Positions 40,844 through 50,838 of a DNA stretch of 64,000 nt are shown piece after piece (position 1 is the first letter of the stretch; the number at the start of each line of letters is the position of its first letter). Below the pieces are notes generated by a model. That model worked only from the letters and a program-made list of their open reading frames with translations. It was not told the origin of the DNA and made no database searches. The DNA comes from Knufia peltigerae. Lineage: Eukaryota > Ascomycota > Eurotiomycetes > Chaetothyriales > Trichomeriaceae. A program made the translations under genes and the position numbers. Where the stretch lies: assembly GCA_030247855.1 (NCBI GenBank), contig JAPDRN010000109.1, forward strand, positions 52,141 to 116,140, read 5' to 3'.

Positions 40844-42366
40844 ATGACGATGCAGCACCAGCAGCATCACCACCACCACCATGACCTGAACCCGTCCTCC
40901 ATCATCATTGTAGGCGCCGGCGTCTTTGGTGCCTCTACCGCCTTACACCTTTCCCGTCGGTATCCATCGTACGGTATAACCGTGTTCGACCGCTCGCCGT
41001 TCCCGTCACCCAGGGCGGCCTCGACCGACATCAGCAAGATCGTGCGAGCGGCATATTCGGACCTCAACTATTGTCGTCTGGCGGCGAGGAGCCACGACAT
41101 CTGGCGAAACGATCGGTTACTGAACAAGTTCTACCATGAGGCCGGGATGCTCTCGATCCGACCCTACAAGGGCGGAGCGCGTGCAATGTTGGAGAATTTC
41201 AAGCGTTTGGGCATCAACGAGGACGCCAAGGTCGTGACGCCCGAAGAGGTCAAGACCATGTTCAATGGCGTGTTCGAGCGCGCCAACTTCAACAAGGTCG
41301 AGGAGTTCCTGTGGGAACCCAACGCCGGTTGGGCAGAAGCGGCCAATGCCCTTGCGGCCATCATGCAGGCGGCGGTCGACAATGGCGTATCGTACGTCTC
41401 CAATGCCGTCTCGAAACTGATCGTCGTCGAGGGTCGATGCTGTCAAGGTGTCGAGCTCACCGACGGCTCAAAACACTACGCCAGCAAGGTCTTACTGTGT
41501 GCTGGAGCCGACACGGCTCGAATTCTCGCCGAGAGTGCCCCCCAAGACCCGGGTCTGCACGCCGGACCGCGCTTCGTGGCCGGCGCCATCATAGAGGCAA
41601 AGGTGAAATTGACCTCGGAGCAGTTGGAAAGATACAAAGCTACGCCCGCCGTGCTGTGGGATGCAGACCCTGCTCGAGGTAAGTCATCATCGAAAAGCTA
41701 GCTAGCTGCTTGCCTCGGGATGAAAAGCCCCTAAGGAAAGAAAGAAGACTAAAAGCATAATTCGTGTGTTGTTCAGGGGAGACCATGCCGCCGACCCCGG
41801 ACGGTTATCTGAAATTCATCCGAGACATTCCACTTGCCAACACTTTGGTTCATGCTGCCTCCAAGACACGCATCTCCGTCGCACCCCCAAACGCAGAGGG
41901 CACCGAGTGGACTGCTCGGGAGAACATACCAGAAGTCCTACAGGACGAGATGACGACTGTTATTGGGGGTATTTTCGGTCCTGACGCGGCACAGGAATTG
42001 ATACCGCAGCACTTGAGACTCTGCTGGTAAGTACTTTGATTTGTCTTTGTCTGAACCACCAAATCCTGCCCTCGTGACCGCGGTACTTCCTAATGACAAT
42101 CAATTCTCAGGGAACCCTTGGCTCCGGACGAAAGTTGGTTCGTCACGCCCCATCCACGTTGTGAGAACCTGTACATAGCAACAGCTGGGTCAGGACATGC
42201 CTGGAAGTTCCTACCGGTGTTGGGCGAGTTCACGGTGCGAATGATGCTGGACCCGAAGGGTTGGGAAGATGATGAATTTGCCAAGTCCTGGGCGTGGGAT
42301 AGGGAGCTCATAGACAGTCCGGATGAGGATGTGATACCTCGAAGGCAGCTTGCCGACATGCGATAG
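40844..42366 (+). CDS. FAD-dependent fructosyl-amine/sarcosine-type amine oxidase
   Basis: This flavoprotein oxidase of the DAO/MSOX superfamily probably oxidises glycated (Amadori) or N-methyl amino acids or saccharopine-like amines. Exons are 40844-41678, 41777-42026 and 42111-42366 (introns 98 and 84 bp); the protein is 446 residues. The FAD-binding fold is SIIIVGAGVFGASTALHLSR, followed by the RAASTDISKIVRAAYSD segment typical of this group. RLCW (rebuilt at intron 2) holds the cysteine that binds FAD covalently in fructosyl-amine oxidases. The C-terminal NLYIATAGSGHAWKFLPVLG is the second flavin contact. The N-terminus carries a natural run of six His (residues 8-13). There is no obvious SKL-type tail (ends ADMR). 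The exact substrate cannot be told from sequence. Confidence 0.9.
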
Positions 42367-43402
42367 CAACAGGTACTCATTTCTGTATGTGTGAGTCGCA
42401 AAAAGTCACTCGAGATTCCAATGCATAGTCGATCAAGACGGGTTGACTCAGCCTCGTCACGTCGTCACGTGCACTGATCCGCTCGTCAACGAGGCTGTGT
42501 TTGGCATGTTTGGCGTGTTGTCCCAGAATCAACAACTCTCCACCATTTCGACTCATTCTCATCAGCCTTTCATGTAACTTCTCCATGATATGCAGACGAT
42601 CTGTCCGGAGATTTACATTGCTAGAAATTAGCTAAAATTTTCAATGACTACTGTGTGCGTCGATCGATGACGCCAGTATCTTTCGATCACCTTCTGTTCG
42701 TTTTTCGCGACGAAAGCTTCGAGAAAGCCATAAGCCAAGCTTCCATGATCGACCGGTAGTAAACCGTCACCCAGGTGAGGCTCCTTTGGTGTCCGCGGCT
42801 TTGGTCCTTGCGTCTACAATTCCAGGCAATGGCGAAGTCGACATTGCCCGGTGACTGCTGAGCTTGGACTCAGAGTTGACCAATTCTCCGGACCGCAAGG
42901 AACGGCGACGTCTCGCTCAGACCATTCTCGGGCCCCATCCTCAGACAGCTCAGCTATGTATCCAGACCAACATAACAAAACGGACTGAGCTTCTACCACG
43001 TAACATACCTGGTAGTAGAGTGTGCGAAATATCCAGTGTACCACTGAGGAGACAATGGCCTGGCTGTGACGCCAGTCTTTTGTGGGTTTGTTGATGTTCG
43101 ACTGAAAATAGAAAAGAAAGCTTCATGTCACCAGAAGCCACAGAGACGTCTGGATTTTCGCTTGTTCTCAAGCTTTCCTATTATATTTTGTCCTCTACAA
43201 AGGAACAGTTTTTCAAGGGATTACAATCCCAACTGTCTTGTAGTATTCATCTATTACGTTGAGAAGATCATCTTGTTTTTCTACTCCCTACCTCCTCCTA
43301 TCTACTACCTACTACCTTATCCTACCTGATTCTACTGATAACTTCACACAAACTGAGCCACCTTTTCCCATCCATCTCCTCCTAAACACACCTTCTCGAA
43401 CC
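42367..43402. other. Intergenic: oxidase 3' flank and LPMO promoter
   Basis: These 1.0 kb show no gene. The last ~150 bp before the LPMO start are CT-rich (CTACTACCTACTACC near 43300-43315). Confidence 0.4.
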
Positions 43403-45391
43403 ATGTCACCACCTCTAGGTTCAGCACTCATCCTCTCCTCCTTACTAACATGTCTCCCCCTCCTCACTAACGCGCACATGCAAATGAGTTGGCCCTACCC
43501 TCTCAGAAGCCCTCTGGACCCGGCCGTTCCCTACTACGACAAGGACTATTCCATGACTTCGCCCCTTCTGGCCGACGGGTCCGACTTCTCCTGCAAACAC
43601 TACCAGTCGACGAACACGTACGACCAGGCGAATGTGACCAAGGCCACCTACTATGCAGGAAACACGTACAACATGACCATCGCAGGGACGGTACCTCACA
43701 ACGGAGGCTCCTGCCAATTGTCCCTGTCTTATGACAATGGAGAAACCTTCAAAGTCATCAAGTCGATGATCGGTGGGTGTCCCGTCACGTTGATGTACGA
43801 CTTCACCATTCCCAGCTTCGCCCCGACCTCGGACTCGGTCTTGTTCTCTTGGACCTGGTTCAACCTCGCCGGCAACAGGGAGATGTATCAGAACTGTGCC
43901 CGGGTCAAGATCGCCAGCAATCCAAGTCAAAAGTACCGACGAGGCGTGTGGAAGAGGCAGTCGTCAATCTCCCAACTCCCGGATATGTTTGTGTGTAACG
44001 TGGACAATGGCTGTACGACCATCGAAGGGAGTGAAGTGGTCTTTCCAGATCCCGGAAACGATGTCGTATACGGTCAGGATCTAGTTGCCGCGGACCCAGG
44101 ACCTGGATTCTCGACTTCGGGGTCCTCGTCTTCTTCGACAACCAGCGCTGCTGGATCTGGATCCTCTGCGACAACAACATCATCTGGTTCTCCTGTCACT
44201 ACATCGACAACTTCCGCGGCATATGGTCCTAGCAGTACGACCGGTTCTTCTCTGGGGACTACTGGGTCTACGCAACTTTCTGTTACTACCCCGGCCCAGT
44301 TCTACACCACACCAACCACCACGAGCACTCTGGCAACAACGACATCCCCTCCCTTTCCCTTGACCAATGGAACCACGACAACCACTGGATTCTTATCATC
44401 TGGATCTGGACTCCCCCCTACTAACGATACACTAATCGCAATTATAGGTGACCCTTATACCTCCTCTACAACGAGCGCTTCTTCGAGCACTGGCTCGAGT
44501 TTGAGTTCTAGTCTAAGCTCAAGTACGTCCACGATGGCTAGTAGCAGTACCTCTACGATGAGCAGTGTCGGTCCGATTGCAACATCGTCATCATCCTCAT
44601 CATCGACATTGTCAACATCTCCTAGCTCTTCTTCATCCACCATGAGCAGTACTGCTGCGAGTAGTTCGAGCTCGTGGACTTCAACGTCGTCTTATATTAC
44701 CATCATCGGTACGACGACTTCGATGTCGACAAGTTCGTCTTCTACGATTACTTCAGCTTCGTCGTCATCATCATCCTCGTCCTCGAGTTCTTCAACAACT
44801 TCAGGATTTGGATTTACACAGACCAGTACCACTACCAGTACCACAACTTCCACTGCTTCTAGTAGTAGTACTTTTACTAGTACCGTCCCATCGTCATCCT
44901 CCTCCTCCTCCTCCTCGACGACTTCGTCGTCCTCGTCTTCGTCGTCATTTTCGGTTTCGGCAACGGCCACCACAACAACCACAACCACGTCGGTTTCAAC
45001 AACCACGACACTTTTGACCACCACCACCATCACCACCACAACAACAATACCCACTACCGCTACCACGACGACGACGACGACGACGCCACCTTCCCAACCG
45101 ACGGCCTGCACACCGGGAACGTTCGAATGCAATTCCATCTCGACCTTTTCTCAGTGCGTCGCCACGGGTTCCACGACGACGACCTACATCTACATGGGTT
45201 CGGTGGCCGCGGGGATGCAGTGCGTCGCCGGCTCCATCATCCGTCAGAACGACGGTCCCTGCACGCCCAACGGTCAAATCTTTTGCAACGGTTCCAACGC
45301 TTTCTACATGTGCGACCAGGGAGGACTGATCGACATGGGCCCCGTCGCGCCGGGGACGGCCTGTAACAACGGGGTCATAGGTTTTGCTTAG
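43403..45391 (+). CDS. Secreted AA11 lytic chitin monooxygenase with two C-terminal X278-like repeats
   Basis: This is a copper-dependent lytic polysaccharide monooxygenase that oxidatively cleaves chitin outside the cell. It is a single exon of 662 codons. A 24-residue signal peptide (ILSSLLTCLPLLTNA) ends before H25, the copper-binding N-terminal histidine of the mature enzyme (HMQMSWPYPL). The second brace histidine is H99 in VPHNGGSCQLSLSYDNG, and the axial tyrosine is Y162 in WFNLAGNREMYQNCA. PDMFVCNVDNGC then EVVFPDPG closes the AA11 domain at about 235. A ~330-residue Ser/Thr linker follows. Two tandem cysteine repeats start at C569 (CTPGTFECN) and C620 (CTPNGQIFCN). Each ends in MG-V-A-x-G-x-x-C and resembles the X278 putative chitin-binding module. 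The ATG at 43403 is chosen for the signal peptide. Confidence 0.93.
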   Translation: MSPPLGSALILSSLLTCLPLLTNAHMQMSWPYPLRSPLDPAVPYYDKDYSMTSPLLADGSDFSCKHYQSTNTYDQANVTKATYYAGNTYNMTIAGTVPHNGGSCQLSLSYDNGETFKVIKSMIGGCPVTLMYDFTIPSFAPTSDSVLFSWTWFNLAGNREMYQNCARVKIASNPSQKYRRGVWKRQSSISQLPDMFVCNVDNGCTTIEGSEVVFPDPGNDVVYGQDLVAADPGPGFSTSGSSSSSTTSAAGSGSSATTTSSGSPVTTSTTSAAYGPSSTTGSSLGTTGSTQLSVTTPAQFYTTPTTTSTLATTTSPPFPLTNGTTTTTGFLSSGSGLPPTNDTLIAIIGDPYTSSTTSASSSTGSSLSSSLSSSTSTMASSSTSTMSSVGPIATSSSSSSSTLSTSPSSSSSTMSSTAASSSSSWTSTSSYITIIGTTTSMSTSSSSTITSASSSSSSSSSSSSTTSGFGFTQTSTTTSTTTSTASSSSTFTSTVPSSSSSSSSSTTSSSSSSSSFSVSATATTTTTTTSVSTTTTLLTTTTITTTTTIPTTATTTTTTTTPPSQPTACTPGTFECNSISTFSQCVATGSTTTTYIYMGSVAAGMQCVAGSIIRQNDGPCTPNGQIFCNGSNAFYMCDQGGLIDMGPVAPGTACNNGVIGFA

Positions 45392-45449
45392 CTTGACCTA
45401 CGAGACGGAAAAGGACATGATGGGAAATGATACAAAAAAAAGTTACGCA

Positions 45450-45513
45450 ACGACACGACACGACAACGATACGCTACGACACGAAACGACAAACGACACA
45501 CGACACACGACAA
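45450..45513. repeat. Degenerate CGACA/CGACAC array
   Basis: Roughly a dozen imperfect units of ACGACA/CGACAC lie just after the LPMO stop, in the transcribed flank. Confidence 0.7.
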
Positions 45514-45530
45514 ATACACGGCACAACACG

Positions 45531-45558
45531 AGAATTGAGAATTGAGAATTGAGAATCG
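45531..45558. repeat. 7-bp tandem repeat AGAATTG
   Basis: Three exact units are followed by one altered unit (AGAATCG). Confidence 0.75.
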
Positions 45559-46652
45559 AAAAGCAGTTATATAATATATACCCCTCTCCTCCTCGCCCCC
45601 CCCCCTTAGCGAGCGAAATGCGTGACCCCAAAAAAAGTCAAAGGAGGAAAAAAAAAGGTCGTCGGATGGAATGTTTTCCTTTTTCCTCTCATAACAACAG
45701 GCGCGTATACATCATCTAGTAAACTTGGATTTTGTTGTATGGGAAAATGGGGTGTTTTGGAGGGAGGATGTAGCCCTGGCGTTTAGATACTCTGCTACAT
45801 CAGTACCGGCAGTCATAATCAACAACAACCTATATCAGCTCCGTAGGTACTCACTTAATACAATACAACAATACACAATCTTGCCTCTTTTCCCACCTCT
45901 TCCCATCCTCTCGGCTCCTCCTACTACGTCAACCGCAACTACGACAAAATATTGAGAAGAGAGGGAGGGAGGGAGGGAGAGAGAAAGAGCTAGAGTGTTT
46001 CCTTGTTACCGTAAAATGCATTTCCTCTATCATATCCTGTCCACGTCGAGCTAAGAAACATCTACTGGCTCCCTCTCAACCTCTTGACGAGGGCCAACAC
46101 TTTTTTTGTTTGCTTGGTTGCTCATAAGATGTAAAAGCCTCAGCCATAACTACTACAGACAGCTAAAGTCGTGGCCCGCTTTCTACCAGCCATGATTGAA
46201 ACGTCTCCTTCACACCGACCACACCGGCCGGTCTCCATCTCTCATCTCTTTGCTTGCCCAACATCAATCCATCAGGCAAATCTCCACTTCTTATTCAAGC
46301 ATCATGCCAAAAACAAATGTACATAAACGGGGGTATCATAGAATCCAACCAGGGGAAGCAGAACGTGCCACCAGAAAAAAATGGAACCAACTCCATCAGG
46401 CGAGTAGAATTATGGCTGTGAACAATGAACAATGAGTACGATGTTCGTCGATGCCAGGCCATTTGAAGACGGTTTTTGGATGCCTTGCGACATGAAAAAA
46501 GGGGTTGCGTTCGTGATATTACTGGTATTATCGAGGTACTGTATTTCTCTTTGGGCTTTTCTCTCAATCGCTCGATAACCATCAAACCGAAAAACTCCGG
46601 TGCTAACTGCATGTCGTCATAAAAACACAGCATGACCGTAACCAATCGAGCT

Positions 46653-48314
46653 TCATGCCGGAGGGAGACCTGAGCCACCTTCTGTGCCGGTGTCGCCCTC
46701 TACTGTCTTCTTCCATGCCTCGGGCAGGCACACGCAGACCAACGGGAAGGCCTTGATTTCCCCCGTTGGTGTAGGTGATTCTTCTCGATTTGTCGAACCG
46801 TTGGAGACACCACTGTCTCGTTGCACCTTGTGTTTGCCATCGTAGTCCTCGGCTCGGTCGTTGATACGTACTCCGGTCGCCCAGCCGTCGTCCCAAATAC
46901 CGACCACTTTCAGCATGTCACCTCTTTCAAGCTCGAATTCGTCACCAGCGCGAGGTTGATAAGCCCAAAGCACGGACACCTTGTCGCCTGGGTGAATATC
47001 ATCGTTCGAATAGTAATCCTTGAAGAAAGGCAGTTGCTCCGATTGACCACTAGCCACACCTTCAGGGGATGAAAAATCAGGAGAACTGCCGTTCTGAGAA
47101 TCGCTACCGGGCGAACCGTCATGCTTGACTGCGACGAGTCCCTTCCCGCGAGATCCTGGGCTGTCACCGTAGACATCGGTGTGCGACGTGTAATTGTGGC
47201 GTGGTCCTATCACGGGTGCCTGATCGTCTTGTAGCGCAGACATGCGGGCAACTCGACCACCGGGAAGAACTTCATAGCCTGGCTGGGTCATTGGCTGATG
47301 GTATGACGACGAGCCTGGGCCACCTTTCCTGTGCGGAGATGGTTGGTTGAGGAGACTGCCAGCGGTGCTTTGGTTCCGTTGGCGGCGCATACAGATGACG
47401 ACGAGAGCAATTAAGGCGCAGAGGAGCAGAAATCCTATGACCGATCCTACAACAATCCCAGCAATGGCGCCACCGCTGAGGCCGTGGGACTTGGAAGCGG
47501 CAGCACCCGCGCTCGCGCTGCTGGTGGGCGAAGAAGTGGGACTGGCTGTCGAGGAAAGTAGGCCTGATATTGTCGAGAAGACGGGGAGAGTGACATCCTG
47601 GCACAGACCTTGGGCATTGGAGGTGAAGCAGCAGGAATCGGTACCATTTTCGGTGCTCGATCGACAGAAGTTGCAGAGACTCATCAAGTTGTCGCCGAAT
47701 CCACAATTGTTGGGTTCGTTCGTTTCGCCTGAGATGCAGCTGCCGCTAATAGAGTTGGCTGGCAAGGCGCAATTGGTGAAGTCTGCTCTGAGTTCGTCGG
47801 CATAGTCATTGTTTCGGCCCATACACAAGCTGCTCGACACGATCTCTTCCTCGCTGAGGGCGAATTCGGCGCAAGAGTCGGCGCATAACGGCCTCGAATC
47901 GGTATTGGACAGGCCGCAAGGCTGCTTCGAGTTTTGTATAATGCCATTGCATATGAAACTTCGTGTATATCTCGCATAGTACGAGGAGGTGTTGGTCAGG
48001 GTGACGTTGTCGCAACCAAAGATGTTCTCATATTTGGTCTGAACATACTGCTGGGAAACATATTGGTTTATCTGCGTGTCGAAGTCTTGTACCGTCTTAA
48101 CATAGGCAAGAAACGGACTACAACAGGTCAGCATACCCTCGAGTTAGTCCTGATCCCATGCGACTCACTATAAATTAACCAAGTCGGAGTCTGTAGAGAT
48201 CGAAGAGGCATTGAAGGCCGAACAGGCCTGGGAACTGGCCAACGATATGCAGCTTTGCGCAAACGCCACGGGTGCCAGCAAGGCCAGTGCGCCCAACGCG
48301 AGGTATTTCGACAT
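46653..48314 (-). CDS. Fus1-like single-pass membrane protein with cytoplasmic SH3 domain
   Basis: The protein is 536 residues. Exons are 48169-48314 and 46653-48117, with a 51-bp intron at 48118-48168. A signal peptide (YLALGALALLAPVAFA) leads into a ~200-residue cysteine-rich extracellular region with N-glycosylation sequons (NVTLTNTSS). It includes pairs such as LCADSCAEFA and CNFCRSSTENGTDSCC. One membrane span follows the Gly-rich stalk (AGIVVGSVIGFLLLCALIAL), with basic residues after it (CMRRQRNQ). The cytoplasmic part is disordered, then an SH3 domain spans about 415-470 (KVSVLWAYQPRAGDEFELER, GDMLKVVGIWDDGWATGV). Signal, Cys-rich ectodomain, span and SH3 recall yeast Fus1 and related fungal surface sensors at polarity sites. 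Function here is inferred, not shown. Confidence 0.85.
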
Positions 48315-50838
48315 GCCCTCCGGGAATTCAGAGAGTCGGACCAGTCGTAACAGGGGCAGCAGTGCAATCAAATGTTGGTTTCCAATCCAGATATGCACAG
48401 AGTATCCAACTTTCCCAAGCTCATGCTGAACTCATCCTCCTCCCAGCCCTGGTGTCTTGTGCACTCGCGATCTCGCTGCCAGGCAAGACCGCGGACGTGT
48501 AGATGAGGGTGGCAGGGCTTTTCCGGGGCCGAGAAGCTTTGACGTTTCTAGGTCAGTGCGCGAGACCGATAGGAGAGACGACTGCGTTGTGGAAAAGGTG
48601 CAGCAGTACCCGGCGCGCGAATTGAGAAGAGCAAAAGAGTGTAAAGTTAAGTAAACGAGCGACTGAAGGTCCAAAGACCCTTGAATGGGCGGCGAATGGG
48701 GTTGTAACAACAAAGAGTGAGCTGCCAAAGAAGTGAAAGGGAAGACGGGAAGAGCAGATCGTAGGGGAGGATGAGGAAGAGAGCGTGATTGGGGAGGAGG
48801 AAGTCTCGTATGGAGTGTGGGTATTGGGTGTACGTGGTGGAGGGTGGCAGGTGCCGTTCCAAGCACCGACTCCTCCTGTAAGGTACTGCAAGAGACTGCG
48901 CTTTCTCTTCATGCGACAACACAACATCCCTGTCTTCCTACTCGTAGATACCTAGCTTTACGGAGTCATGTCGCTCCTTTACCAGGCTGTTCAAGTCAAG
49001 CTAAATCACTCTGAGAAAAGTTGGTAAACAGGACTTCGTCGACCAGGTGAACAAGTCCAATGAAGCAGGGAGCGAGATACAGTGCAGTAGCTAGACCTTC
49101 TCAGGCCCATAGTGGCCACTATACTTCAAGTGGCTTTTAGGTGGCTTTAGGTGGCTTCGGGGATCGTCTCTAACCACCTTTAGCCACAGAGCCATCACCT
49201 GAAGCGCCCAACTACCTTCAAAGCCAGCGCCCGGAAGGCCTGGAGCATCACCGCCTAGTACCTGCCTAAGGTGAGGTAAGCGAACTAATCTTACGCTATT
49301 CCTCTTTCTTTCATTTCGCAATTTCGCACTCTCGCTTCACCTTCGACGGTCCTGCCTCAGTCTCATGCACAGCTTGCCCCTCCTCTTTGTTTCCATCTCT
49401 GAAACACCACCACGAGATTTGTACATATGGATACCCTTGTCCGGTATCTTTGTTGTCTGTGTCTTGTCTTGTATCTGCGAAACGAGATTCAGTGCTGACA
49501 GAGTTCGAGTCCGAGTCCACGTCCGAATGCGCGTCCTCGAGTCTGCCATGATGCTTTTCCCTGCGTCTACCAGCCTCCATGTTGGGATCTTCTCTACGGA
49601 CTACCACCGTGTACCTATTGTACATGTTACCCACCGAACCGAGACCTCCTCTCACGCCGTCACGCTCTTGTCTGAGACTGGATGAGATTTCAGTTCGGTG
49701 ATGTAGGTGGATAGTCCGCTGGGCGGGAGATTGCATGGCTCGAAGCCACACACGCCAGTATCGCGCTATCCTGGTCCATTTCTGAGACTAAACCGACCAT
49801 TCATCTCTCTTGCTCGCTTCTGGAGAATCTCTCTCTTGCCGGAGTCTGCTCGATCAACCACTCATTTTTTCTCCGACACCATCTGGGTGCCATGCATGTC
49901 GACATCAGGGCCATGCTCTTCACGTTCAAGATCGTCCTGGCGAGCCGTCATTCTAGCTTCGTTATCGTCTTACCATCCACCAAAGTTCGCCGCTCTGAGC
50001 TTTTCTTTCGTACAGTACATACATCCGAGCAATGCTGATCGTCGTTACATTTCATCTTTTGGGGTTTTGAATTCAAGCCCACTGCATCACTCATGCAGAA
50101 TTGATGTCAAACTGACAGATCTTGCTTGAATGCAGGTACTAAGTAGCATGAATCTTCGCACTTGCATACGCTCTTTCTGGATGTGTCGCATAGAATGGTG
50201 GCTGACATCGATGAATGATAGCATTGGTCTGAAGAAATATTCTTTCCGAAGATGCATGGACAACATCTTGCATATCTTGTTTCTATCCGAAGACTTCTGT
50301 GTACGACGGCATTGACACGAGATGTCTCGAAGCGAGGATTCCTTCATCATGGTTTCCGTCAGAACACCGTTCTGGGAAATGTTAGGCAAGACTACGTCGC
50401 TGATTAGGAATCTACTACAAAGAAATGCATTCACTGTGCGGACTATGCTTTATTGTCCTCATCCCCTGAATCATAATGTACGGCTTAAAATTTAATAAAC
50501 GCCTATTTCTTCATTATTGAAGTAAATGTCCTTTCAGTATCTTTGTTCGAAACAGCCTTTATCCTCCTCATTTGTAGTACAAACACATTATTCCAACACT
50601 CGACGGACCATCTGTCATTGCAGTTTCCCAAAACTTTTCACGCTATCATGTCTTCGTTGCTTCGTGTGTCTATTCTATCGTCTAATTTCGATCGTATCAT
50701 CATATCCCTTCGTGGTCTCATGTTGCCAGTTCTGTTTTTACCCGCCGTCTCTTCCGAGGCTCGTCTTTTCCGTAGCTTTTGTCCTCTTGACACTCGTGTC
50801 CTTGCGGTGCGGCATTCGTAGACGATGATATGGTGCCT
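48315..50838. other. 2.5-kb stretch without a supported gene
   Basis: It starts with the CT-rich promoter of the SH3 gene. A small repeat/hairpin lies at 49111-49187. On the minus strand, short protein-like pieces occur near 49311-49751 (DSDSNSVSTESRFADTRQDT) and 49870-49960 (MTARQDDLEREEHGPDVDMH). I could not connect them by sound splice sites, so a small intron-rich or broken gene here is possible but unproven. Confidence 0.35.
49111..49187. repeat. GTGGCTTTAG tandem units with inverted partner and palindrome
   Basis: AGTGGCCACT at 49111-49120 is a perfect palindrome. Three units follow: GTGGCTTTTAG (49130), GTGGCTTTAG (49141) and GTGGCTTCGG (49151). CCACCTTTAGCCAC at 49174-49187 is an inverted match to 49141-49154 at 12 of 14 bases, with a 19-bp loop. 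Confidence 0.65.

Larger units (their letters stand above)
45392..46652. other. Convergent 3' flank of the LPMO and SH3 genes
   Basis: These 1.26 kb contain several simple repeats (two listed separately) plus a GGGA tract at about 45958-45985. No gene is seen. Confidence 0.45.

Noticed and set aside
44455..45138. Val/Glu-rich minus-strand frames opposite the LPMO linker
   Set aside because: They are antisense readings of the Ser/Thr triplet repeats.
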